A DNA stretch of 64,000 bases, taken from Sanguinoderma infundibulare (taxonomy: Eukaryota > Basidiomycota > Agaricomycetes > Polyporales > Polyporaceae). Positions 10,757-21,681 of the stretch are shown here, piece after piece. Under the pieces are notes generated by a model, which saw only the letters and a list, made by a program, of their open reading frames with translations, was not told where the DNA came from and ran no database searches. A program made the position numbers and the translations under genes. The stretch is taken from positions 868,001 to 932,000 of the forward strand of contig JAVLRN010000010.1 in assembly GCA_032821775.1 (NCBI GenBank), read 5' to 3'. Each line of letters starts with the position of its first letter. The first letter of the stretch is position 1.

Positions 10757-12409
10757 TTACTCCCGGAACGCAGAGCACCCACGGAGCGTGGTCTGGTTGC
10801 ACCTGATGCACCACTCCTGCGTACTGTTGATCGCGAGGGGCTGCAATGAACCAGTCATAAGCCCGTGCAAAGGAGGTGGACCTGGAGGGACAGCGTACCG
10901 CAAGCGTCCTGACGAATTGCGAGAGGGACACGAACGGCTGGCCGAAGATCGCTACGTCGTGGAAGGTAGGGTCGGTCGTGCCGTTCTTGAACCGCACGTT
11001 CACGATCGGCTCCGACGTACCCTTATGGAGCTCGATCGAGACGACCGAGGCGTAATCCACTGTGGACAGTCGTCAACGTCCACGCGAGCTAGAGATGAGA
11101 TGAGGAAGAAGGCATACCGATACCGGCGAGGGAGGGCTGAGTGAGGGTGGCCTTGGTGACGTTGAAGAAACTGATGAACGGCTTGTAGCTGATTTCGTTG
11201 AGCGCGATCTTGACCGGGCCGCTCCCGCTCGCGAACGTCTGGAGGGACGTTATGATGGACGGGAGGATGGTGTTGATCGCAACTGTATCAAGGCATTTGT
11301 TAGCGAGCGGCCGAACGACAGAGCACCGCGTCACCAAAAGGGACACGCACTGTTGCCGATGCCTCCGGGTGAGGCGTCGGTGAAGACCCCGTTTTCGTGA
11401 AAGTTTGCGAACGCGTAAGCTTGCTGGCCGGCGTTGGGTAACGTGGCTTGGATCTCTTGGAGGAACGTCGCGTTGTGGATCGACTGAACGTTCACGTAAT
11501 CGAAGATCTAGATATGGAGTTGTTGGTCCGGTAGCACATAGCCTCGATCGAGACAGGAACATACGTTGAACTAGGAAGGGGATATCAGCGAAACTCCGGT
11601 GATCAGGCAAAGGTAGAGACGTACCATATTGGTAAAGTTGGTGGAACGGTTGCCCAAGAATGGCTGGAGCTCCTGCAAGAACGGGACTGCAATGGCCGCT
11701 TCCGCCGCGAACGGCGCGGAGGAGTAGAACTGGCTGATGTGGTTATCGAAGTTCTACACACCAACCGTGGTAAGTGCAACATTCACACGTGGACGCAAGG
11801 AGGCCTACCGGGCAAGACGTGAAGCTCTGAAGGGAGATGTCGAGGTTTGGTTCCACGCTCTCCACTGTAGGTGACCGGTGACCGGTCAGGCAGGCTGTGA
11901 TGAAGATAAAGAATCGGGAATACCGGGAATGTACTGATAACCACCAAACGGACTGGTTATGGTCGACCCGTTCGCGAGGGTGATGCTGTTGTCGGGAGTG
12001 GGCGGGAACAACCCCCCGAGCAGCCCATACACCGAGTTCAAGATGACCGCCCCTTCTCCTCCGCCATCCGCACGGACGTCGAGCTGGGTGATGTTCGCCA
12101 CATCGGAACTGATGCCGTTGATGAACGTCGGCGAGTTCGGGTCAAGGTATTCTGAGCGGAGGAACGAGCCCAGCTGTAGTTCTTGCTCCTAAGAAGCATT
12201 CGTTTCAGCAAAAGTCCGGTAGAGCGCATGTAGGAATTGATGAGACGTACACTTCCTAGAGGCGTCAGGAAGGTCTGGGTAGGGTTGTAGGTGAGCGGGT
12301 CCTGGAAGAACTCCAAACGGTCGCCGTGCCTGGCGAGGAGGACGACTCCGAGCAATGTGGATGTCGTGTTGACCATCGCGTTTTGTAATCGAGGTGTAGC
12401 CTGCGCAAG
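10757..12409 (-). CDS. Histidine acid phosphatase (5' end unresolved)
   Basis: Histidine-phosphatase superfamily enzyme, normally secreted, that hydrolyses phosphomonoesters through a phospho-histidine. Exons on the minus strand: 12409-12251, 12188-11924, 11864-11809, 11753-11625, 11570-11565, 11507-11351, 11282-11118, 11059-10899 and 10840-10757. The catalytic RHGDR is near the start, and FHENGVF supplies the second histidine with a glutamate where many family members have HD. NVQSIHNATFL and several N-glycosylation sites are present, and the C terminus is cysteine-containing. One exon is only 6 nt (Phe-Asn) and is needed to keep the conserved block in frame. The 12409 boundary looks like a splice acceptor, so a 5' exon with the signal peptide is expected, but I found none. 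Starting at the internal ATG (12376) would give 382 residues without a signal. Confidence 0.82.
11565..11570 (-). other. 6-nt microexon of acid phosphatase
   Basis: The exon TTCAAC is bounded by CTAG on its 5' side and GTATGT on its 3' side. Introns of 54 and 57 nt flank it. Its two codons join NM to IFDYVNVQSIHN in phase. Related proteins, as I recall them, have a Trp/Phe-Asn at this place. Confidence 0.7.
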
Positions 12410-13386
12410 CTGGAATGGCAATCAACTGAGGAGGATCCCGTCCGTCGGTTGAGCCTGGATCGTCGCATGTCTCCGCAGTTTTATGTTCGCCCGCCAGGGC
12501 GGAGGTTGCGTAATGAATGTCAGTGATCCTCCCCATGTCAACATGGATCCGTCATAGCATAGCGCGTCTGAAGGGCTCTGGCTCAGCTCTGTTGGTCTTC
12601 TTGGCGGATCCTGTTGACATGCGGCGTGCGCCAAACTGCCATTTTGTACGAGCCGGCACAAAAGGCATGTTCAAGTCGACTCTGTGTGGATCCCAAGGAA
12701 GCCGGTGAATGACCGGCAAGGAGGTGGTGGTAGGCCATTTTCAGTTGTAGACTCGACATCGTAGGAGACGGTGGAAAATAGTGCATAGATAGATTCCTGT
12801 CCTCGGTACGCCATTTTCGAGCGGCTGGATTGACAATACGTTGAATAACCGCATGGCCAAAAGGGACGCAAGCAGCGTCCAAGGCGTATGTCAGATCCGT
12901 GGCTGTCGCTGAGGCTGTTCAGGTGACGGATCGCCGCACAAAGTGTCCATGACCATGGGGGCATATAACCCTCTCTTGACTGGGTGTCTTCTAAGATCAC
13001 CGGAAGGCTATACAGTCTATGACGAATTTGGCGGACAGCTCTGGGAAAGTATGATTGTCAGAGGCGGACGAGGAACAAGTTACAATGAAACTCCAAAGGG
13101 TGGCTGAGCTGCGTGGGCTCATCTTAGACACCATTGGAACACGACACCCATGATAACTGAACGAACCGGTGCCAGGAACCTCGGAATCGTTCCTGAATTG
13201 TGATTCGTACACATGGAAATGTCTTGGCAGCAGTGCTCTAGATCCGTCAAACACCTCCAAACGGGCGCAAAGCCCCAATGGGGTAGATCCTAGTAAAAGC
13301 CTGCGGGGGACAACGATTCGTAAGCTTCCGTCAACTACGGACAAGACAACCTCATTCAAACCCTTGTGCATGCAAACGTCAGCCAT
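12410..13386. other. Gene-free stretch upstream of acid phosphatase
   Basis: This is where the signal-peptide exon of the phosphatase would be expected. I looked at the minus-strand frames and saw no hydrophobic leader with a suitable donor. No other gene is supported. Confidence 0.4.
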
Positions 13387-14281
13387 CTACAGCTTCCCGC
13401 ACCCGCCGATCCATGTAGGTAGGGACGGTTTTCCGTCCGCCCCGCCTCCAACAGCGTCTAGTCGCTGGAGGACATCCCACCCATCCTTGAGCTCGCCGAA
13501 AACGACGTACTTGCCGTTCAACTTCCCGAGTTTGCTCTCGTCATCGGTGAGGACGACAAAGAACTGAGACGAATTGGTGTTCTTCCCCGAGTTGGCCATC
13601 GCAAGCGAGCCGCGTGCGAACTTTTTCTTCAGACCGACTTTATCGTCGTTGAACTTTCCACCGTAAATCGACTGTTATGCAAACGGTCAGGGATGCTCTG
13701 GCAGCTACAGCTGGAGGCGATGACTCTTCACCGACCTCTCCGCCGCTGCCATCCCCGCGGGTGACATCTCCACCTTGTGCGATGAACCCCTTGACGATTC
13801 GGTGGATCGGAGAGTCCAGGTAGTGCAGCTTCTTGTTCGGCGCGTTCTTGCACATGCCTTTCTCGCCGGTGCACAGTGCGATAAAGTTTGCGGTTGTCTT
13901 GGCCAAGCCGGGAGTATCGTCGAGCTCGAATACCATTCGACCGGCGAGAAGTGGTGGAGGCGGTGCGAAGCGCATCTCCAAGGAGCTCTTCGAGGACCCA
14001 GGAAGCCATCGCCGTCAAGATGTCAATGTATGACAAGGGGAAGCGCAAACGGAGCAAAGGCTTCAGCGAAGGGCAGGTTGGCAGAGGAGAGGAAGATGTA
14101 CGTCGAGTTCTCGCAGGATGTCCTGCTGCTCTTCCGAGAGATCGGAGGGAGAGGATGGTAGACCGTAGATCGGAGCGTTTTTGGCAAGAAGTGCGGCGGT
14201 TGTGTTGTATGCTGTTGTATGGCGTGCGTGCTCTTCGCTGTCGCCCATAAAGACATCAAGGAAGATGGAAATCCCCATCAT
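13387..14281 (-). CDS. Cyclophilin-type peptidyl-prolyl isomerase
   Basis: Catalyses cis-trans isomerisation of Xaa-Pro bonds in protein folding. Three exons, 14281-14102, 13987-13736 and 13671-13387, give 238 residues. The cyclophilin core is clear: [49 protein letters not shown] and [12 protein letters not shown]. The C terminus ends in WIGGCGKL. Before the core there is a roughly 60-residue N-terminal extension with [18 protein letters not shown] and [12 protein letters not shown], a layout I associate with a group of Agaricomycete cyclophilins. The position matching the cyclosporin-binding tryptophan is not Trp, so drug sensitivity may be low. The start is the first of two adjacent ATGs. 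No targeting signal is evident, so it is probably cytosolic or nuclear. Confidence 0.93.
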
Positions 14282-14376
14282 GCATATGGTGGTAGCACAC
14301 AAGTATCATCATGATGTAGGGAGTCGTCCACAACTGCCGGATTTGACCTTCAAACTATACTGTTCTGCTATGTCAT

Positions 14377-14447
14377 GGGCATTTGGCACAGTGGTAGCGC
14401 GCACGCTTCGCATGCGTGAGGTCCAGGGTTCAATCCCCTGAATGTCC
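14377..14447 (+). tRNA. tRNA-Ala (anticodon CGC)
   Basis: This is a 71-nt intronless cloverleaf. The acceptor arm GGGCATT pairs with AATGTCC, with one G-U. The anticodon stem CACGC/GCGTG holds loop TTCGCAT, giving anticodon CGC, which reads GCG alanine codons. Internal Pol III promoters are visible: an A box (TGGCACAGTGG) and a B box (GGTTCAATCCC). GCG is a common alanine codon in the surrounding genes. It lies between two protein genes and in no operon. Confidence 0.95.
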
Positions 14448-14466
14448 ATTCCGCCCCTTCACAGCC

Positions 14467-14471
14467 TTTTT
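14467..14471 (+). terminator. Pol III terminator of tRNA-Ala
   Basis: A run of five T residues about 20 bp after the tRNA 3' end matches the simple oligo-T stop used by RNA polymerase III. Confidence 0.7.
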
Positions 14472-14744
14472 GGGGGGCGCATTCTGCCACCAATTCGCCC
14501 AGAAAATATATAGCTGGTCAGGATCCCAGCGATCACTTGTGTGTTTTTATTTTGAGGTGATTGTTGCGAATGACAATTGGCTGTGGGCACAGCCACGGGA
14601 AGGAGGTCGGGGAAACCGGACGTCAAGAGTGCACCGGGTGTCCGCAGCCGCCGTCTTATACTCTACCCGCATCTACTTCCGCCGTTCTCAGCTTTGTCCT
14701 CCTTTCTTCCTTTCGACTTCAAACCTATCCCTTTCACGACAATA

Positions 14745-16452
14745 ATGAGCACAAGACCACCGCCCCTACGAGGTACATCCCCCACCAAACTCAGTGAAGA
14801 TGTCCTGAATGAATGTCCGCCACCCGCAGCGTCCGACCGACCTCCCACATACCGGATGGTGACCCGTGTATACAACAACAGCCTACGACCTGTAATCATC
14901 GTCAGTGAGTACTACATCCATTCGGGGCCCTCGTCGTGGGCAGGCTTAACGGCGCGATTAGTTGGAAGCATCACTGCAATTTGGACTCTGCTCTGGTGAG
15001 TTCTGTCTCTCACTTGTCCACCGCGTTCTCGGCGTGCTCATCACGCGGATCCCATAGGGCTGTAAGTTTTGCACTACCCTTGGCTGCTTGCTGCTTCCCA
15101 TCCCTGTTGTTTAATGCTGCGGACAGATACCCGCTTTCCAAGATATCAATGAGGACAAGCAGAGTGCGTGCATTTACCTCCATCCCACACAGCCTTGAAG
15201 GGAGCCAACCTTGGCATCCCCCCGCAGATGGACAGCCCAAGTTCGCGATATTCGACATCGTTCTGGGTACAATATATGCGGCAGTCTGCGCGATAGAGGT
15301 CTTCGGTGTCCTCTCTGCGGCCACTGTACGTCGTTCCTCCTACCTCGCCTCGCATTTTCCAGATTTTGATCTTGTCCTCCACGTATGCTCGCGCGTGCTA
15401 CCCCGTCCGCCGCCTCGCATTCTAGCAACGGCTGGCGATGGTGCGCATATTCGCCATGCTTTCTCTGGTCGCTTCCATCGCGATGGTCGGAGCTGGATTC
15501 CTCCGCGTCATTGTGCATTTCGCGTTCAAGGTAAGTGAAACCGGAGGAACATGACGGGCAATGGCAAATACTGTCCATCGAAACAGGCTAGTAACAGGAC
15601 AATCATATCCGGTCTTATTACAACCCTGTTCGCAGTATTTGCCATTGTCGGTCGTGGAAGCCGCTCGCGCGCATGTGAAACATAGCATCTGAAACGGGCT
15701 GTGTTAATAGAACGGCCTCATTGACGAGTGCGAGAAGGTTGCACAAGGCCAAGGAGTGGAATTCGTATGTGATCTCGTTTATTTCAGGCAGTTGTGCAAG
15801 GTGCTCAATCTCATTCAGAGGTTCGGGATCTGGGGACCCCGTGTGACGGACCAGCTCACCCCCGCCGAAGCCGTGACCTGTACGTCCCTCCGTCATCCTT
15901 ACATAGTGCCTTGAAGCTGTGCTCACCGTTTCTGTGCAGTCTGTAATAATGCGTGGAACCGTGATTCCCTGGACGAAATACTCTTCCTCATCTTCGAGAT
16001 CTGTGCGTACGGTCCTCCCGCTCTCACCTCTCTGTGACTCACTGTCATATTGGATCACAAACACAGTCTTCGCGATCTTCTTCAGCATGATCGCGTTTGC
16101 GTACTACCACCAAGTCCGCGATCCGACGTCTGCCGCCAATGTCGCTCGCGGGCCTGCTAACGTCTCCGGGGGCCCAGGTCCGTACCCTGATCACTACAAC
16201 CGGCCATACGACGCCGAGGGTGGATACGTCCCGCCGTACGCGCCATACGACGCGAACCCTGGGTACCAGCCCCAGTATGCGCCACCCCCTGGCCCGCCTC
16301 CGGCGGATGTGGGGTATGGTGTCGGGATGGGCCACGACGTTGCGAAGGATAGGGAAGTGAAGGGGGACAACGAGAGCGAGATGACGAAGTTCGACGATCC
16401 GTTTGCGGACTTCGACGGGCCGAGCAAGCCCAAGTCCCCGCCTCTGCATTGA
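14745..16452 (+). CDS. Four-helix membrane protein, fungal conserved, unknown function
   Basis: Ten exons rebuilt in phase: 14745-14904, 14962-14995, 15058-15061, 15127-15163, 15228-15325, 15426-15530, 15711-15764, 15819-15879, 15940-16002 and 16067-16452. They give 333 residues. The core has about four hydrophobic helices: after RPVII, around FAIFDIVLGTIYAAVCAIE, around FAMLSLVASIAMVGAGFL, and around LFLIFEIFFAIFFSMIAFA. A cysteine-containing loop (LIDEC ... FCNNAW) lies between helices 3 and 4. The C-terminal tail of about 110 residues is rich in Pro, Tyr and Gly and is probably cytosolic. The third exon is only 4 nt. I recognise the pattern from other Agaricomycete genomes but know no function. 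It is not a classical tetraspanin, as the CCG motif is absent. Confidence 0.8.
15058..15061 (+). other. 4-nt microexon
   Basis: GGCT lies between an AG acceptor and a GTAAGT donor, with introns of 62 and 65 nt. Splicing exon 2 directly to exon 4 gives an immediate TGA, while including the four bases restores the frame. Confidence 0.6.
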
Positions 16453-18032
16453 TCTATGCCCGATCCTTTTATCATTCTGGGAGAAGGGCATCGTGGAAGG
16501 AGATGGTGGAGGTGCAAGGATAGGTAATTGGCGACAGTCTTCTTCCCCCTACTGCGTGCCCTTTGTGACCGATGTTGATTGAGACTTTGATCTTTTTAGA
16601 TGGAGGGCAGACCCTGCCCGCATGCCGCATGCCTGTCTGAAGGCTGGGCCGCGGAGACTCGATCGGGATCGGACTATTATAATTAAATGAATGACGAACC
16701 TCATGATGATTCGCCATGGACTGGCTTCTGTATCTATCAGCTCCCGCACTGTCTCATATGCTGTCTGCTATCATACTCGTTATCTCGTACCTCTCAGTTG
16801 CCGCCGATTTGGCTGGTTTTTAGTGGATTCTGTCTCCCGGTGCCTCAGCATCCGTATGGACTCTGAGGTGCGTATTGCGTCGGCATCGCTTCTCCGTTCA
16901 GTTCGTGTATTGACTTTTGTACCATCTGCGGTATCACACAGGGCGGCCGTTAGGTTGCAGCCTCCGAGACTAAATGCCAAGACCTCGACTCGGCCGAATG
17001 GAGCACGGTTATCCGTCCGGAGGCACAGGTACGAGCAGGTGCGTTGATCCCGCATCGCCTTCTCCACGTTCCCACCTTGGCCGGCGGGCTCTCTTCCCAA
17101 CTCCCCAGCATAGAAGGATGATCGACCATGCGCGCGGACCCTGCTTCTGCGGGGGCGGACGAGTACGGCGAGCTGCAAAACCCCGCTTGATCTCGAAGCA
17201 GAAAATTTAGAGCTCGGAGCGCATGGGCCTCGCCCTGTACCTTGAGAGGCCGTTTCGCGGCATCGAGGCGGGTGGGCGGTACGCGGCGACAGCGAAACAG
17301 ACTTTGAAACCCAAAGTGGCGTACTGCGCGCGCGGGCCCGTCTGGTGTCTGGTGCGAGCAACATCAGGATGAATTTGGACTTGAACGTTAACGTTCACCG
17401 CAGACCGTGCCCGAAGCTTCGACAGATTTCGAGTCTCCGTGACGCGGGCTTGTGGGTGCGTAGGCGCGGTATGCCCGCTACTTTGTTCTTGTTCGACGGC
17501 CCATGCTCGCGATGGTACGTGCCGACGTCTGCGATTCGTTTCATAGGAAGAAACGTCTCGAGCCCCGCCGCCTTTCTCCAGAGCCTGTCGGACGGCCGCG
17601 ACAGCGGCGATTGCTGCGCGGACGTCCGACGCGTGCGCGCGGCGCGCCGGCTGGGTGGCTCCTCATCGCGGTTCGCTCAGCTCTGCGTCCGGTTCGCCAG
17701 GCGCTGGAATCCCCAGATCAGCACATGAACAGAAACAGAGGAACTCGATCCAGCGCGAATTGTGAACTGCCCTGTCGGGACTACGGGACCACCAGGCATC
17801 GGCGGACGTCTGTCAGATAGAAGTAGGGTTGCGCCGCGAGCGTGAGTGCGCGCTCGCGCTCGCGACTGAGGACTCTCCCTCTCTCCCTCTCTTCTGCGTC
17901 GTCGCCTGCGTCAGATTCGGCCTTCCGTTGGGCCCGAGTGCGGCGCGCCGGGCAGTTGAATTTGTTCGTGGCGTGGTCGGGTGTCGATGGTCGTTTGTGA
18001 TGGCTTGGCCAAATGGTGGATGATACTTGCAG
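16453..18032. other. Gene-poor stretch
   Basis: Mixed short open frames on both strands and no protein I recognise. Its right part may hold the unresolved 5' exons of the orphan gene at 18033. Confidence 0.4.
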
Positions 18033-18548
18033 GATCCAACATCCCCGACGGCGTCAGCGGCCGCTGGCCCTGGGATCGGTGCGGGCGCATCGTAAGTAAA
18101 ACTAGGTTGGATCTGCAGGGGAACCGCGCCAACGCGCTGGGAGCGTCTGATCAAGACGTTCAGATTCCGTGGGGTTTGGGCGCAACAGCAACATGAGAAG
18201 AAGAACGTAAGAAGCAGAAAAAGATTCGGAAGAGCCCGCCAATCCACAATCCACATCACTTCGAACATCCCCGCCGCTCTGCGGGACGACGAGCTGCGTC
18301 GGAGATGGAGGGCGAAGGGCCTATCAGAGCATCTCCGCTCCGCGATTCGATTCGCACAGGACGAAGAGAACTTGGAGGGGAGCGTGATCGTGAATGTTTT
18401 CATGGGAGTCTCGGACGAGAGCCTTGGAAACGAGGGTGCGCCGTGCGGTAGCGGTGGAGACACCAGGTCCGACTTGAGTCCTATGGGTCTCCGAAGGTCA
18501 TCTGTCAATGTCTCAGAGGGTGGCCAAGTACTTCAATGCTGGCGATGA
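18033..18548 (+). CDS. Possible orphan gene, 3' part (function unknown)
   Basis: I do not recognise this protein. Two segments, 18033-18091 and 18119-18548, join across a GTAAGT...CTGCAG intron in phase and read through to a TGA. The product is a short Ala/Gly/Pro-rich stretch, then a basic region (FRFRGVWAQQQHEKKNVR, SRKRFGR), then a charged region (ALRDDELRRRWRAKGLSEHL). Codon choice (GAG, GAC, ATC, CTG, AAG) resembles the real genes nearby. A 231-codon frame is open on the opposite strand, so the strand is not certain. I could not find the start codon exon. It could be a nuclear or DNA-binding protein from its charge, but that is a guess. Confidence 0.33.
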
Positions 18549-18958
18549 TCGCCGTGGCGAGGTTTCCCCGCAAATCCTTCGGCTGTGGTACAAATTCACG
18601 CACGACCGGCAAAACACGTTCAACGAACACACTATCTTCTTCTTGTCGCAAATGCAGGCGCACACAGGCACGCACGGGAAGAGACGAAGAGACAGACGCA
18701 GAGTAGGATGGTATTGCGGACGATTGAACGCCGAAAAATGCTACACAAGAGGTTCCAAAGCCCAAACAGTGATACATAGATATAAGCACGAAAGACGAAA
18801 GCACGAACGGTCGAGGTATGCGGGTGTACGGGGGAATAGTACGGCGTGGATATAAGCTTAGCGCGAGTTCATCGAGCCCCGAGCGGCTAGCTAACGAGCG
18901 TGCGCGCGGGCCCCAGGCCCGCGTCAATAATGTATCGCGGGGAATGGGGCGAGACGGC
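18549..18958. other. Intergenic between orphan gene and CFEM gene
   Basis: No supported gene. Both flanking genes run towards this region, so it should hold their 3' untranslated regions. Confidence 0.45.
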
Positions 18959-19675
18959 CTAGAGGGCGAGGGCAGCGGCGCCGACGGCTGCGAGGGCGGC
19001 GAGCGCGTTGATGCCGTGTGAGGCGGCGCCGTTGGTGGTGCTGGTGCTCGCGGAGGTCGTGGAGGACGCGGGGGAGGTTGAGGTCGCGCTGGCAGCCCCG
19101 GCAGCAGAGCCAGAGCCAGATGCGGTAGCGGAGCCGGACGAGCCTGACGCAGTGGCGGCAGGGGTGGAGGAGAGGGTGACGCCCTGAACGACAGAGAAGC
19201 AAAGGATCGTTAGTCAAATTCGCTGACGTTCTCGGAGGAAATGGGAAGGGGATGGGAAGGTCGGGAAACAAGAATAGCGATGCGACTGAGTGACCGGGAC
19301 ACGGAAGCACGAAGAGAAGCAAGGGACAGGCAGGGACAGAATGGGAGGACGCGACGTACGACTGCGAGGCAGAGCTGCTGCGCGGCAGACTCGGCGTTGG
19401 TGAGGTCAGAGCCTGAGCATGAAGTGGTGATGCAGCTCGTTACGGAGGAGACGAAGCTGCTCTCCTTGCAGAGGCAGGCGTCATCGAGGGGGTCGCAGCT
19501 GCCGAAGTCGGCATTGGTAAGGCAAGTGTTGGAGCACGCTACGGACCGAAGGACAATGAGCACAATGCCAGACATTTTTATGCAGCTGTTTGGACTTACA
19601 AGGGAAGGATTGCCTGCGCTGGAGGGACGCGGCAGAAGCGGCGGCGGCGAGAGCGAGGACAGCGAAGAAACGCAT
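18959..19675 (-). CDS. CFEM-domain GPI-anchored cell-surface protein
   Basis: Small secreted protein of 159 residues from three exons: 19675-19600, 19538-19360 and 19183-18959. The signal peptide MRFFAVLALAAAASAASLQ is followed by a CFEM domain with the full set of eight cysteines, including CDPLDDACLC, where the aspartate is the residue that binds haem iron in characterised CFEM proteins. A Ser/Thr/Ala-rich linker follows. The hydrophobic tail INALAALAAVGAAALAL after small residues fits GPI attachment. Family members act in haem uptake, wall structure or host interaction, and which applies here cannot be told. The exon layout (signal, CFEM, linker plus anchor) is tidy and all phases fit. Confidence 0.9.
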
Positions 19676-19838
19676 TATGGAAGTGTTATGCACTGGAGGT
19701 AGAAGGGAGGTGCAAGAGGTTTTGAGCACAAAGACTAGTGTGCGAAGGTTCGGGAGGAGGTGGGGGCGCGGGGAGAGCGGAGAGGGCGAATGCTAACTCG
19801 GCGGGGAGTTGCTATGGACGTTGAGTCGGGAGGGAAGG

Positions 19839-19845
19839 TTTTATA
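19839..19845 (-). promoter_or_regulatory. TATA box of CFEM gene
   Basis: TATAAAA on the minus strand about 165 bp before the CFEM start codon. This is a good consensus match at a plausible distance. Confidence 0.5.
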
Positions 19846-20483
19846 CGCGGGGTGAATAAAGGGTCGGGTACGCAAACGCATATGCTTTGTGGGACATCTG
19901 ATCAACAAACAAACGGTCGTTTTCGGGAGTTCACACTCGGTCGGGAGATTCGACTGTTGCGGGCGCATGCGAACCGAGCTTCTCTCGCCGTAAGCGTCCC
20001 TGATCTCTTGGTGCGAACTCTAGACTGATTAGACTAGGGAGTGGACCGCTCGGGTATAACGGAAACGCTGACACACGTCCACACGGACTCACTGGAAGCT
20101 GCATTGTGTGTCAGACTATTCGCCGCTGGTTGCGAAGAACAATCGGAGCCATTGGCAGCACAAAGGCCGAGGAGGGTGGGAGCAGCGGTGGGATGGGAGC
20201 CTGAAAGGGACTCCCAAACGGACTCCCATTGTCGGCCAGCCAAACAGAACGCACAAACAACGCCTGCCAATTTCGCCCCCAGGCACATCACTCGGCATTT
20301 CCCACGAACCACCCACATCCTCCAACTCGTGACCCACCGACCTAGACGCCAGGCCTCCCGCCGAATGCCGAAGAACTACACAGTACCGGCTCAGCCACTG
20401 AACCTTATTTGGCAGTGCCCAGGGGTTGCTCGCAATTCGTGAATCTCCATCGTCCAGCTCACCGACTCCGACATCCTCAAGAC
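19846..20483. other. Shared upstream region of CFEM gene and RPL31
   Basis: Divergent promoter region between the CFEM gene and the eL31 gene. I see no coding sequence that can be supported. Confidence 0.45.
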
Positions 20484-21245
20484 ATGGTACGTCGTTCTGG
20501 GTCCATGTCCGTCGTACTCGAGGCTGACCTGCTGCGTTAGGCCCCCGCAACGAAGGCTACCAAAAAGGTGCGCACGCCGGCACTGTTCCTCTCGCACGCG
20601 CCCGTTTCGTCCTACTCAACTTGTCCACCTTTTTTGCATGTGCATCTCCATACGAACAGGGAGGCAAGACGCGCTCCGCCCTCCAGGATGTCGTGTCCCG
20701 CGAATACACCATCCACCTTCACAAGCGCGTCCACGGCCGCTCCTTCAAGAAGCGCGCCCCTTGGGCCGTCAAGTCCGTCATCGAGTTCGCTCAGAAGGCG
20801 ATGGGCACCACCGATGTCCGCCTCGACCCCAAGCTCAACCAGGCTCTCTGGGCGCAGGGCATCAAGTCCGTCCCCCACCGGATACGCGTGAAGCTTGAGC
20901 GTACGTACTATTTTTCGTCCTCCATTGGCCGTTGTGGGGCTCCACACTTCCCCTCCCTCTCTTCTCTCTTCTCCACCCAAAGCCGATGTTTCATCGGTAT
21001 CGGAGGAGAGGGTAGAGCGGCGTGAGGCGTCCGACATTGTTCGGAGATGCTAACTAGGTCCGTGATACCGCATTATAGGCAAGCGTAACGATGAGGAGAA
21101 CGCCAAGGAGAAGCTCTACACATACGCCAGCCACGTCATTGTAGACTCTTTCAAGGTGCGGCCTCTCCACCACATCTTGAACCTATGGACCTTGACCCGT
21201 CTCGCGTTTCAGGGCCTCGAGACTGTTGTCGTGGATGCAGAGTAA
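20484..21245 (+). CDS. RPL31: 60S ribosomal protein eL31
   Basis: Structural protein of the large cytosolic ribosomal subunit near the peptide exit tunnel. Five exons: 20484-20486, 20541-20567, 20660-20900, 21079-21155 and 21213-21245. They give 126 residues, the normal length. Family blocks are evident: [46 protein letters not shown], and the C-terminal [10 protein letters not shown]. The first exon is just the ATG, typical of fungal ribosomal protein genes. Intron 3 (178 nt) is longer than the others. I checked it for C/D box snoRNA signals and saw no convincing pair. Confidence 0.97.
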
Positions 21246-21681
21246 TTTCTTCTTGCTCGAATGTCGTGGTTCTCGAGCAGGAAGGGAGGTTCGTCCACTG
21301 TATTATGTCTTGCCACACACCGCACCAGCCGCACCCCGCCTTACATACTGCCTATATGCTATGTCAAGCAACCCAAAAATCCATGCCTGCTTTCTTTCCT
21401 GTATAATGCGCATGAGTGTTGCGACTGACTGAGAGTAGGGGCTCCCTCTGTGAAAGCGAAGCTTTCATGTGCCTCGTATGGTAGTCAGGTTTTGACATTA
21501 CAGCGATTGGCGTGAATACGTAGGAGACGCTTCACAGACTTTGGAGACTCCAGAACAGATCGGGGAGAAGGCGATTTCGAGTCGAACGAAGACGCAACTG
21601 GTCACATCTACTATTAGGGTATGAGGCTGGGCGTCGACAATCCAAATGGAGTCGTAGATGGAAGTGATCTGGACCCTGAAC
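21246..21681. other. Gene-free stretch, lost 3' part of PTPA expected here
   Basis: If the PTPA relic to the right were complete, its conserved exons would be in this stretch on the minus strand. I saw none of the expected family blocks. A 58-codon minus-strand frame is open but unlike PTPA. Confidence 0.45.

Noticed and set aside
12583..12882. Signal-peptide exon for the acid phosphatase
   Set aside because: The methionine-led frames here lack a hydrophobic core followed by a cleavage site, and none ends in a donor of the right phase.
12997..13386. 129-codon minus-strand frame next to the cyclophilin gene
   Set aside because: It has no motif and follows the cyclophilin stop. The cyclophilin C terminus is complete without it.
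17813..18508. 231-codon minus-strand frame
   Set aside because: Opposite a plus-strand segment with better codon choice and a splice junction in phase. The translated product is Arg/Ser/Pro-rich with no motif. Kept only as a reason to doubt the strand.
20901..21078. Intronic snoRNA in RPL31
   Set aside because: The intron is longer than its neighbours, a common snoRNA host pattern. I saw no convincing C box plus D box or H/ACA structure.
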